From: Mycobacterium sp.
GTDB lineage: Bacteria; Actinomycetota; Actinomycetes; Mycobacteriales; Mycobacteriaceae
Length of the DNA: 64,000 nucleotides
Assembly: GCA_021732005.1 (NCBI GenBank)
Contig: JAKFVT010000025.1
Coordinates: forward strand, 124,001-188,000
Reading direction: 5' to 3'
Under the pieces are notes generated by a model, which searched no databases, was not told the DNA's origin, and worked only from the letters and a program-made list of their open reading frames with translations. Shown here piece by piece: positions 52,716-60,988 of the stretch; the stretch's first letter is position 1, and each line of letters opens with the position of its first letter. The position numbers were made by a program, and so were the translations under genes.

Positions 52716-53888
52716 ATGCAGCGCGTGCACTACGACGACGACCACCTGGCCTTCGGCGAACTGGCCGGTGATTTCGCCACCAAAGTGATCGCTCCCCACA
52801 TCGAATCCTGGGAGGCCGCCGGGATCGCCCCGCGCGACGTCTTCTCGGCGGCCGGTGCGATCGGCCTGCTCGGCTTCGCTGCGCCCGAACAGTTCGGCGG
52901 CATGGGTGTCAACGACTTTCGCTACAACCAGATCCTCATCGAGCGTTGCATGGCGGCCCATGCCGGGAACGTCGGCCTGAGCTTCGCGGTGCACAACGAC
53001 ATCTGCCTGCCCTACCTCGCCGAGGTCGCCAACGACGAGCAGCGGCACCGGTGGCTACCCGGCTTCGTCCGAGGTGCGCTGATCGCGGCCATCGCCATGA
53101 CCGAGCCCGGGGCGGGCTCCGACGTCGCCGCCACTCGGACCAGCGGTGCCGATGCCGGTGACCACTTCGTCGTCAACGGCGCCAAGACCTTCATCACGAA
53201 CGGGCAGAACGCCGACCTCGTGATCACCGCGGTGCGCACCTCCGAGGATCGCCACCGGGGCTTGACGTTGATGGTCATCGAACGCGGCATGCCCGGCTTC
53301 GAACGGGGCCGCAATCTCGACAAGCTCGGACTGCATTGCCAAGACACCTCCGAGCTGTCCTTCACCGATGTGGCCGTACCCAAGGCGAACGTGCTCGGCG
53401 AGGTGGGCCGGGGATTCGAGTACCTGATGCGCAACCTTCCTCAGGAACGCATGCAGATCGCGGTGGGCAGCCTCGGGCGGGCCCGCGCGGCGCTGCAGTG
53501 GACGATCGACCACGTCCGCGATCGCACCGCTTTCGGAAAACCCATCGGCGCCTTGCAGAACACGCGTTTCGCCCTGGCCGATGCCGCGACGGAGGTCACG
53601 GTCGCGGAGTCGTTCATCGACCGCTGTGTCAACGCGCTCAACGCGGGTGCACTGAGTCCCGCCGACGCCGCCAAGGCCAAACTGTGGGCGACCGAGATGG
53701 AGTTCCGGGTCCTCGACAGCTGCCAGCAGTTGTTCGGCGGATACGGCTACATGCGCGAATACCCCATCGGCCGGGCGGCGGTCGACGCCCGCGTCACCCG
53801 TGTCTACGGCGGAACCTCGGAGATCATGCGGGAGATCATCGGACGCGACCTCGCCCTGGACCCGACCCGAGCGACGGCGCCGGCGTGA
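52716..53888 (+). CDS. Acyl-CoA dehydrogenase
   Basis: A 390-residue FAD-dependent dehydrogenase. Signatures are AMTEPGAGSDVAATRT, the TFITNGQNADLVI strand, QQLFGGYGYMREYPI and catalytic Glu in VYGGTSEIM near the C-terminus. It introduces a double bond in an acyl-CoA thioester. It is the first gene of a seven-gene operon (to 59421); its stop overlaps the FadD start. Confidence 0.9.
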   Translation: MQRVHYDDDHLAFGELAGDFATKVIAPHIESWEAAGIAPRDVFSAAGAIGLLGFAAPEQFGGMGVNDFRYNQILIERCMAAHAGNVGLSFAVHNDICLPYLAEVANDEQRHRWLPGFVRGALIAAIAMTEPGAGSDVAATRTSGADAGDHFVVNGAKTFITNGQNADLVITAVRTSEDRHRGLTLMVIERGMPGFERGRNLDKLGLHCQDTSELSFTDVAVPKANVLGEVGRGFEYLMRNLPQERMQIAVGSLGRARAALQWTIDHVRDRTAFGKPIGALQNTRFALADAATEVTVAESFIDRCVNALNAGALSPADAAKAKLWATEMEFRVLDSCQQLFGGYGYMREYPIGRAAVDARVTRVYGGTSEIMREIIGRDLALDPTRATAPA

Positions 53889-55450
53889 ACCTGGACGACC
53901 TCGTCCGCACTGCGCGCGGCCACGGCCTTGGCGACATCCCGCGCCGCTCAGCCCGCCGTTACCCGGACAAGACCGCGATCATCGACGGAGACGTCACGTT
54001 GACCTTCGCCGAGTTCGACGAGCTCGTCGACCGGGCCGCGGCGGCATTGAGCGACAACGGGTTCGGCCCCGGGGACCGAGTCGCGCTGCTGGCGCGGAAC
54101 TGCTGGCAATACGCGGTACTCGCCTTCGCCACGGCCCGCGCGGCCGTTGTTCTCATCCCGTTGAACTTCATGCTCACCGCCGAGGAGATCGCCTACATCC
54201 TGGATCACTGTCGTGCAACAGGTTTCATCGTAGAGTCCGCTCTCACGCCGGTGGCCGACGACGCCATGCGCCGAGGCGGAACGGTCTCGACCCGCATCGC
54301 GATCACCGCGGCGGGCTCTCCGCCACCGGGATGGATCGACTTCGACCGCTGCCTGGCGACGACATCGGCCCCGCCCACACCACACGTCGACGATGACCAG
54401 CTGCTGAGAGTGATGTACACCAGCGGCACCGAATCCCGGCCGAAAGGTGTCATGCACACCAGCCGAAGTCTGATGTGGCAGTACGTCAGCACCATCACGG
54501 CGGGGTCGATGAGCGCAGACGACATCGAAATCCACTCGCTGCCGCTCTACCACTGCGCACAGCTGGACAATTTCCTCGCGACCGACATCTATCTCGGCGC
54601 CACCAGCATCCTCTTGCCGCGGCCGGATCCGGAAACGGTGCTGCGCACCATCGAGCGCTACGCGGTGACCAACTACTTCGCCCCGCCGACCGTCTGGATC
54701 AGCCTGCTGAGAAGCCCGGTCTTCGATCGAGTGGACCTGTCGAGCCTGCGGAAGGGGTACTACGGAGCGTCGGCGATGCCGACGGAGATCCTGCACGAGA
54801 TCAGGCACCGTTTGCCCAACCTTGCGCTCTGGAACTTCTACGGACAAACCGAGATAGCACCCCTTGCCTGCGCGCTGGGTCCGGAACACCAGGAGACACA
54901 CGCCGGTGCCGCGGGACGTCCGGTGCTCAACGTCGAAACCGCGATCCTCGACGACGCCGACACCCCGGTAGCGGCCGGGATCGTCGGCGAGATCGCCCAC
55001 CGCAGTCCACATCTCATGCTCGGATACCTCGATGCCCCGGAGCAGACCGCGCAAGCCTTCCGGGGCGGCTGGTTTCACTCGGGAGATCTCGGCTTCTACG
55101 ACGACGCCGGATTTCTGCGTGTGGTGGACCGCAAGAAGGACATGATCAAGACCGGCGGGGAGAATGTCGCCAGCCGCGAGGTGGAAGACGTCCTGTACCT
55201 GCACCCCGGTGTCGAGGAAGTCGCGGTGTTCGGCGTGCCGCATCCCTTGTGGGTGGAAGCGGTGGTGGCCGCCGTGGTTCCGCGGGCAGGCGAAGCACTG
55301 ACCGGGGACGAGATGGTCGCCCACTGCCGCGAGCACCTCGCCGGGTTCAAGACACCCAAGCACGTCTTCTTCGTCGACGAGCTGCCGAAGAACCCGAGCG
55401 GGAAGCTTCTCAAACGGGACCTCCGGCAACGGTTCACGCTGCCCGCGTGA
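53885..55450 (+). CDS. Acyl-CoA synthetase (FadD-type)
   Basis: A 521-residue AMP-forming ligase with the AMP-binding motif YTSGTESRPKGV, a YYGASAMPTEIL region, the FYGQTEIAPL A5-type motif, GWFHSGDLGFYDDAGFLRVVDRK split over two motifs, and Lys in NPSGKLLKRDL. It activates a carboxylic acid as CoA thioester for the neighbouring dehydrogenase. GTG at 53885 overlaps the dehydrogenase stop by four bases. Confidence 0.9.
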   Translation: MNLDDLVRTARGHGLGDIPRRSARRYPDKTAIIDGDVTLTFAEFDELVDRAAAALSDNGFGPGDRVALLARNCWQYAVLAFATARAAVVLIPLNFMLTAEEIAYILDHCRATGFIVESALTPVADDAMRRGGTVSTRIAITAAGSPPPGWIDFDRCLATTSAPPTPHVDDDQLLRVMYTSGTESRPKGVMHTSRSLMWQYVSTITAGSMSADDIEIHSLPLYHCAQLDNFLATDIYLGATSILLPRPDPETVLRTIERYAVTNYFAPPTVWISLLRSPVFDRVDLSSLRKGYYGASAMPTEILHEIRHRLPNLALWNFYGQTEIAPLACALGPEHQETHAGAAGRPVLNVETAILDDADTPVAAGIVGEIAHRSPHLMLGYLDAPEQTAQAFRGGWFHSGDLGFYDDAGFLRVVDRKKDMIKTGGENVASREVEDVLYLHPGVEEVAVFGVPHPLWVEAVVAAVVPRAGEALTGDEMVAHCREHLAGFKTPKHVFFVDELPKNPSGKLLKRDLRQRFTLPA

Positions 55451-55468
55451 CGCTGCCCGGTTCGGGTG

Positions 55469-55485
55469 TTCCACTCAACGGGCGG
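55469..55485 (+). promoter_or_regulatory. CCGCTCA-N2-GGGA motif copy upstream of the NTF2-like gene
   Basis: TTCCACTCAACGGGCGG lies in the 75-base gap between the ligase stop and the next start (55526), suggesting an internal promoter within the operon. Confidence 0.45.
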
Positions 55486-55525
55486 AGGCGTTCTCTGCGG
55501 TCCCGGACCCGAGTTGACTGCCGAT

Positions 55526-56008
55526 ATGACCAACGAGATCGCCGCGGCCGAGATTCAGGAGTTCATCGCCGGCTTCTGGTATCACTACGACCAGGGCCAC
55601 TTCGACGAAGTGGGAGTCCGCCTCGCCGAGGAGATGGAGTACCTGAGTCGATCCGACTCCGGTGACTGTCCGTTCGAGCACCTGCTGGCAGCCGAGTTGC
55701 ATGGCAAGGCAGAAACACTCGCGTGGCTGACCGAGCACCGCAACGAAAACCCCTATCCGTGTCGCCACCACGCCACCAACGTCTTCCGCACCGGTGTCCA
55801 TGGTGAGGTGACCACCGCCCGCTTCTATCTGTTCGTCAACCAGATCACCAACAACGTGCCGTTCGCGGTGTCCAGCGGCATCGTCGACGCCGGTGTCCGG
55901 CGCGCGGGCGACACGCTGCTGCTGACCTCCCTGACTGTGGTTCTCGACGCCGAGGATTCGATTCCGCTGGCTCAACACACGGCCACGACCGGCGCGCAAC
56001 CGGCGTGA
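55526..56008 (+). CDS. SnoaL/NTF2-like protein
   Basis: A 160-residue NTF2-fold protein (IQEFIAGFWYHYDQGHFDEVG at the N-terminus, a CRHHATNVFRTG strand with two His). Similar proteins in steroid clusters act as isomerases, hydratases or lyases on CoA thioesters or ring ketones. The stop overlaps the SDR start by four bases. Reaction unassigned. Confidence 0.75.
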   Translation: MTNEIAAAEIQEFIAGFWYHYDQGHFDEVGVRLAEEMEYLSRSDSGDCPFEHLLAAELHGKAETLAWLTEHRNENPYPCRHHATNVFRTGVHGEVTTARFYLFVNQITNNVPFAVSSGIVDAGVRRAGDTLLLTSLTVVLDAEDSIPLAQHTATTGAQPA

Positions 56009-56868
56009 GCGCACGCGAGGTCTTCGGCGGCGGCGTCGCGGTCATCACCGGTGCCGGCGCCGGAATCGGCGCGGGCCTGGCACGCCACGCCAGCCGCCTC
56101 GGCATGACCGTGGTGCTGGCGGACATCGACGCCGCCGCGGTGGCGGCGCTGCGCGAAGAGCTCACCGCGGCAGGCGGATCGGCGATCGACGCGGTCTGCG
56201 ACGTGCGCGACGCCGAGGCCGTGCAACGACTGGCCGACGATGTATACCGCGATCTCGGCGGCGTCCGGCTACTGGTCAACAACGCCGGCATCGAACAGTT
56301 CGGCTACCTGTGGGACACCCCGGTAGCCAACTGGCAGCGGGTGGTGGACATCAACATCAGCGGCGTCTTCCACGGTGTCCGCGCGTTTCTGCCGAAGATG
56401 ATGGCCACCGATGCGCCCGCGTGGGTATGGAATCTGTCCTCGATCGGCGGCGTGGCGGCGGTGCCCTTGCAGGCGCCCTACATCATGAGCAAGCATGCGG
56501 TGCTGGCGCTGACCGAGTGCCTGCATCTGGAAGTCCAGGCCGCCGGCCATGCTCACCACCTGCACGTGCAGGCGGTGCTGCCAGGGGCCGTGGCGTCCAA
56601 CATCTTCGAGTCCGCCGGCGGTGTGCAATCCGGTGACACCGGCGCCGCCGAAGCGCAGCGGAGCGCCATGCTCGACATCAAGGCCGACGCCATGGACCCG
56701 GTGAGCGCTGCCGAAGTGGTGTTCGACCAAGCCACCCAGGACCGGTTCTATCTCCTCACTCAACCCGACTATGTCGGCTCCGCCATGGCGGAACGCGCCC
56801 GGACACTGACTGATCAAGAGCCGCCGCGGTTACGTACGCAGCGCCGATTCGACCCGCCTCAGAGCTGA
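56005..56868 (+). CDS. SDR oxidoreductase
   Basis: A 287-residue SDR with GAGAGIGAGLARHASRLG, DVRDAEAV, NNAGIEQFG, catalytic Ser in SSIGGV and YIMSK. It lies in the acyl-CoA dehydrogenase operon with a one-base gap to the next hydrolase gene. Probable oxidation or reduction of a hydroxyl or ketone in the intermediate. Confidence 0.85.
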   Translation: MSAREVFGGGVAVITGAGAGIGAGLARHASRLGMTVVLADIDAAAVAALREELTAAGGSAIDAVCDVRDAEAVQRLADDVYRDLGGVRLLVNNAGIEQFGYLWDTPVANWQRVVDINISGVFHGVRAFLPKMMATDAPAWVWNLSSIGGVAAVPLQAPYIMSKHAVLALTECLHLEVQAAGHAHHLHVQAVLPGAVASNIFESAGGVQSGDTGAAEAQRSAMLDIKADAMDPVSAAEVVFDQATQDRFYLLTQPDYVGSAMAERARTLTDQEPPRLRTQRRFDPPQS

Positions 56869-56869
56869 G

Positions 56870-57907
56870 ATGCGTCCCCCACGACTCGATCCAGACGCCG
56901 CCGCCCGCGTCGCAGCCCTCGGCGAGCTGCCCCCGATGCGGATCCGGGGCCTGGCCGCAGCGCGGGCGGGTCTCGAGGCCGCACCGCACCCCGACCTGCC
57001 GCCGATGGCGGAGATCCGTGACGTGGCGGCCCACGGACCGGCGGGGTCGATCCCGTTGCGGCTCTACCGGCCGACGACCGAGCCCCATCCCCCGGTGCTG
57101 GTGTATCTGCACGGCGGTGGCCTGGTGATGGGAAGTAACCACTCGTTCGAACCGCTGGCCCGCGAACTGGCCCGCGCCAGCGGTGCGGTGGTGATCGCGG
57201 TCGACTATCGGCTGGCGCCGGAGTCGCCGCCGCCGGCCCAATTCGACGACGCCTACGCGGCCACTGAATGGGTCGTCGCTCACGCCGATGCCCTGGGAAT
57301 CGACGCGAGCCGACTTGCGGTGGTCGGCGACAGCGCCGGCGGTTCGCTGGCAGCCGCCGTCGCGTTGGCGGCCCGCGACCACCGCGGACCCCGAATCTGT
57401 GCGCAGGTGTTGATCTACCCCGGCCTGGACAGAGACATGGGTGCCGCGTCGATCGTCTCGATGCCGGATGCACCGATGCTGCGCCATGACGACATCGTCT
57501 ACATGCATGAGTTGGTCGACCGCGGGGCTGGAGCGCCGCATGATCCCTACCAAATCCCCTCCTACGCAGATGATCTCAGCGATCTGCCGCCCGCCGTCGT
57601 GATCACCGCGGAGTGCGACCCGATCCGGGACTGGGGCGAACGGTACGCATGCCGCCTGCGCGACGCCGGCGTGCAGACGACGATCACGCGTTATCCCGGC
57701 ATGTACCACGGCTTCTTGATGCGGTCTGACGCCACCGCGCGTGGCCGGTTGGCCATCGCGGAGATCGGGGCTCTGCTGCGGATCAAGTTCACTCAGTTGC
57801 GTGCCGCCGACCAGCCTCCCGATCACCGGACGTCAGGCGGATCGTCGGCCCAGATGCCCACCACAATCGGATGTCTCACCCCCGAAGGAGATCATCATGC
57901 TGACTGA
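56870..57907 (+). CDS. HSL-family esterase/alpha-beta hydrolase
   Basis: A 345-residue hydrolase with oxyanion motif HGGG (YLHGGGLVMG), nucleophile GDSAGG, acid Asp in AECDPIRD and His in GMYHGF. A polar tail of about 30 residues is unlike the family norm. It is related to, but distinct from, the esterase at 47912. The 3' end overlaps the next gene by 11 bases. Confidence 0.85.
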   Translation: MRPPRLDPDAAARVAALGELPPMRIRGLAAARAGLEAAPHPDLPPMAEIRDVAAHGPAGSIPLRLYRPTTEPHPPVLVYLHGGGLVMGSNHSFEPLARELARASGAVVIAVDYRLAPESPPPAQFDDAYAATEWVVAHADALGIDASRLAVVGDSAGGSLAAAVALAARDHRGPRICAQVLIYPGLDRDMGAASIVSMPDAPMLRHDDIVYMHELVDRGAGAPHDPYQIPSYADDLSDLPPAVVITAECDPIRDWGERYACRLRDAGVQTTITRYPGMYHGFLMRSDATARGRLAIAEIGALLRIKFTQLRAADQPPDHRTSGGSSAQMPTTIGCLTPEGDHHAD

Positions 57908-58973
57908 TGAGCAGCGCCTCACACTGTCCGACATTCTGCGCCCGGTGGCCCCACCGCGGGAGATCTTCGACGTCTACACCGCCGACCAACGACGGCGGCT
58001 GCTCGACGTCGTGCACACCGAGGGACCGTGGAAGCTCATCATCGCGCAGCATTTCGCCTCGGCCGACGAACTGATGGCCACGATGAGCGGTGCGTTTCCG
58101 GAAGGGTTCACGCCGTCGCTGGATCTGTTCCTCACCCCCACCTTTCGTGGTTATCTGGCCAACTACGGCACCGTGCTCTACCCCGAGCTGCACGACTGCT
58201 TCTACAACGCCGACTTCATCGACCACGCGAAAAGCTACTGGAATGCCCGGTACGCCAAGCCCGAGATGATGTTGTTCAACATCAACGGACCGTGCGCCAA
58301 TCGCGACCCCGGGCACCTGGATTCGCCCAGCTTCCGCGGGGTGCGGCACGAGAATGCCCCCACCTGGTTGTGCAGCGTGATGGGCAAGTCCGGACTCTTC
58401 ACCGATTACCTGATCAAGATGGCACAGGTCATCACCTGGTTCTCCCTCGACGAAGGATCCGGCTTCACCTACTGGCCCGACGGCCCGCTGCAACCCCCCG
58501 CCCGCGTAATGCCGCCGATCAACAACCGCGGAGTGGTCGTGCAGAACGAGATGATGGTGCACCGCGGCGAAGCCAACGGGCCACTGGATCAACAGGTTCC
58601 GGCCGGCCTGGCATTCGACACAGTCTTCGCCGGTGACCCTTCCGACCGCGACCGCTGGCTTCTGAAGAACGGCGACGACGTGATCGCTCGGCATCGCACC
58701 GACGAACTGCGGTTCCTGGTGCACTGGTCGGCGGAAGTGTTTACCGACTTCGACGAGCTCAAGAAGAACATGGATGCCTCCGACGACATCACGATCGACC
58801 GTGCCATCGACATGATGGTCGACGACCTCAACGGCAAGGGCATCAAGCTCGACATTCCCGGCGAGCCGTTGCACGATCCACAGTTCATCGGCGCTCTCAA
58901 CGCCGCGTACGACCTGGGTGGGCCGGCGAGCTATCCGAATGACGCACCCGTGAGTGCCTTCCAGTTCGCATAA
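57897..58973 (+). CDS. Putative Fe(II)/2-oxoglutarate (phytanoyl-type) oxygenase-like protein
   Basis: A 358-residue protein with no obvious Pfam name. A candidate iron triad is visible: HxD in DPGHLDSPSFRG (His140, Asp142) and a distal His in MMVHRGEANG (His222), followed by Arg223. The segment between, WFSLDEGSGFTYWPDGP, resembles the double-stranded beta-helix turn of PhyH-type oxygenases. ATG at 57897 has a strong GAAGGAG. If correct, it would hydroxylate an intermediate of the pathway. This is inference from motif spacing. Confidence 0.55.
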   Translation: MLTDEQRLTLSDILRPVAPPREIFDVYTADQRRRLLDVVHTEGPWKLIIAQHFASADELMATMSGAFPEGFTPSLDLFLTPTFRGYLANYGTVLYPELHDCFYNADFIDHAKSYWNARYAKPEMMLFNINGPCANRDPGHLDSPSFRGVRHENAPTWLCSVMGKSGLFTDYLIKMAQVITWFSLDEGSGFTYWPDGPLQPPARVMPPINNRGVVVQNEMMVHRGEANGPLDQQVPAGLAFDTVFAGDPSDRDRWLLKNGDDVIARHRTDELRFLVHWSAEVFTDFDELKKNMDASDDITIDRAIDMMVDDLNGKGIKLDIPGEPLHDPQFIGALNAAYDLGGPASYPNDAPVSAFQFA

Positions 58974-58980
58974 TCAGCGG

Positions 58981-59421
58981 ATGGATTCAGACTTTCTGGC
59001 GCAGCTGCGCGACGAACGTGCCATCGAGCGGGCGCTGATCCGGCTGGCCCGCGCGATGGACGACCGGGACTGGGCAGCGATGGCCGAGATCCTCGCCGAG
59101 GACGCCGAGGGCGACTTCGGTACCGGGCGGCTGGCGGGAAGCCCCGCGATCATCGAGGTGATCCGCGGCTTTCTGGACCGCTGCGGCCCGACCCAACACC
59201 TGTTGGGCAACGTCATCGTCGATGTCGACGGTGACGTGGCCACCAGTAGGGCCTACATCCGCGACGTTCACCTCAACACCAGCGCCGACCCGTCGGTGCG
59301 CTTCTACACTATCGGCGACTACCGGGATACGTGGCGGCGCAGCGGCGATGGCTGGCGCCTCACCGAACGACTCAAAGCCAACCGCGCGTATGTGGGCCCA
59401 CTCGAGATCTTCGACAGCTAG
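58981..59421 (+). CDS. SnoaL/NTF2-like protein
   Basis: A 146-residue NTF2-fold protein (IERALIRLARAMDDRDWAAM at the N-terminus, TQHLLGNVIVDVDGD, then YRDTWRRSGDGWRL), matching the SnoaL_4-like group. Many such proteins act as small dehydratases or isomerases. It follows the PhyH-like gene after seven bases and ends the operon, convergent with the small Cys-rich protein gene. Confidence 0.8.
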   Translation: MDSDFLAQLRDERAIERALIRLARAMDDRDWAAMAEILAEDAEGDFGTGRLAGSPAIIEVIRGFLDRCGPTQHLLGNVIVDVDGDVATSRAYIRDVHLNTSADPSVRFYTIGDYRDTWRRSGDGWRLTERLKANRAYVGPLEIFDS

Positions 59422-59422
59422 G

Positions 59423-59710
59423 TCATACCTCTGCGGAGCCGTCGACGAGTGGGACGGCTCCCGCCCGTACCGCGTCCGCGATCGAGGCCTTGAGTGCCGA
59501 GCAGGCCAGAAACAGGCCGGGCCGGGAGGCGCCGGCCAATTGTTCTACAGTGCAACGCTCTTCACACCGGCTCAACGCAGTACCGGTCCATTGCACACTG
59601 GTCTGATTCCAGCTGCTCTTCCGGACCTGGACACCGGCTCCACAGCGCCCGCACACCACGGGGACCATCGGCGAGTCGTCGAGGCGGTTGTCCGGTCGGA
59701 CGGCCATCAT
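59423..59710 (-). CDS. Small Cys-rich protein coupled to KshA-like gene
   Basis: A 95-residue protein with an N-terminal CGRC and further cysteines at CEERC and LFLACSAL, suggesting a metal or cluster site. The ATG at 59710 overlaps the Rieske-oxygenase stop (ATGA) and has a G-rich ribosome site, so it is translated with the oxygenase. The segment RKSSWNQTSVQW is distinctive. It could be a small ferredoxin-like or zinc-ribbon partner of the oxygenase; no family name is assigned. Confidence 0.65.
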   Translation of the reverse strand: MMAVRPDNRLDDSPMVPVVCGRCGAGVQVRKSSWNQTSVQWTGTALSRCEERCTVEQLAGASRPGLFLACSALKASIADAVRAGAVPLVDGSAEV

Positions 59711-60852
59711 CCCCCCATGGATCCGGACGCCGCGCGCGCGGCGATATTGGCGTCGACTTCCTTCATCCACGCCTCCGTGGGCCGGGTGGTATCGAGCTCG
59801 AATTCGAAGCGATCCACCATGTCTGGCGTGACATCGGCGACATCGACGTAGAACTGCTCGTACCAGCGTCGCAGTTGATAGACCGGGCCGTCCTCTTCCA
59901 CCAGCAGAGGGTTGTCGATCCGGGTTTTGTTGCGCCAGATCTCGACATCCTGCTCGAAGCCCATCTTGACGAAATCCCCCAGTCCGATCGCCGTTTGCAT
60001 GGCGAGGTCGTCAGGCAGTTCGGCCGACTTCTTGACGATGATGCCATATTGCAGGACAAAGGAATTGGCGTCGATCGGATAGTGGCAGTTGATCAGCACG
60101 GTGTGGTGGTCGACATCGGTGTAGTGGTACGTCAGATCGTCGATCATGAACGAGGGGCCGTAGTAGGACGCCACCGACGTGGTTCCCAGCATCTGAGTCT
60201 CGCCGGGCTCCCCGATGTCGGGTCGGCCCGCGCTGTTCATGTACTGCGTCGCGACGTAGCCCTCGAAGATGTTCTTGAACTGCGTCGGCAACGACCCGTG
60301 GATGTAGAAGAAGTGCGCCATGTCGACGACGTTGTCGATGATCTCCCGGCAGTTGGTGTGCACCACGGTGGTGTACCAATGCCAGTCGGTCCAGTCGTCA
60401 CTGTCGGCGCCCTCGATGCGAGGGATGGTCACCTCGGCCGGTGGCGGGTTGCGTTCCGGGTCATTCCACACGAACAGCATTCCGTCCTGCTGCAGTGTCG
60501 GCCACGATACGGTGCGCGCCAGCCGCGGGGTGCGCTTGCTGTAGGGCACCAGTTTGCACCGGCCGTCGCCTCCCCACCGCCAGTCGTGGAAGGGGCAGGC
60601 GATCTCGTTGCCCTTCACCGTGCCCTGCGACAGGTCGCCGCCCATGTGCCGGCAGTACCCGTCGAGCACATTGACCGCGCCGTCCTCGCCGCGGAACACC
60701 ACGAGCTTCTGCCCGAACGCGTTGACCTGATGCGGCTGACCGTCGGCGAAGTCGCGGACCAGACCAAGGCAGTGCCAGCCCCGCGCAAACCGGGTGGGCA
60801 GCGATCCGGCCTCGATCAACCGAACGTCGTCGGCCTCGGCATGCGTCGTCAT
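59707..60852 (-). CDS. KshA-like Rieske oxygenase, copy 2
   Basis: A 381-residue paralogue of the oxygenase at 37429. Rieske ligands are Cys67/His69 and Cys86/His89; mononuclear iron ligands are Asp177, His180 and His185 (NVVDMAHFFYIH). ATG at 60852 fits the family N-terminus. It is divergent from a KstD-like gene, the pairing expected for the two enzymes that together open steroid ring B. A small Cys-rich gene is coupled downstream. Confidence 0.9.
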   Translation of the reverse strand: MTTHAEADDVRLIEAGSLPTRFARGWHCLGLVRDFADGQPHQVNAFGQKLVVFRGEDGAVNVLDGYCRHMGGDLSQGTVKGNEIACPFHDWRWGGDGRCKLVPYSKRTPRLARTVSWPTLQQDGMLFVWNDPERNPPPAEVTIPRIEGADSDDWTDWHWYTTVVHTNCREIIDNVVDMAHFFYIHGSLPTQFKNIFEGYVATQYMNSAGRPDIGEPGETQMLGTTSVASYYGPSFMIDDLTYHYTDVDHHTVLINCHYPIDANSFVLQYGIIVKKSAELPDDLAMQTAIGLGDFVKMGFEQDVEIWRNKTRIDNPLLVEEDGPVYQLRRWYEQFYVDVADVTPDMVDRFEFELDTTRPTEAWMKEVDANIAARAASGSMGG

Positions 60853-60929
60853 CTTGCGTCCGTCCTGTAGAGGATTCGCGGGCTCCAGGCTCCATTGAAC
60901 TGCGCAGGATGCCCGTTCAGGTACCGGCG

Positions 60930-60946
60930 TTCCGCTCAAAGGGAGG
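60930..60946 (+). promoter_or_regulatory. CCGCTCA-N2-GGGA motif copy in KshA-2/KstD divergent promoter
   Basis: TTCCGCTCAAAGGGAGG is the best copy of the motif, 78 bases from the KshA-2 start and 43 bases before the KstD-like start. Confidence 0.5.
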
Positions 60947-60988
60947 CCGAATGCACAATTCGGCCATGCGGCTCTATCGTCGGCAGTT

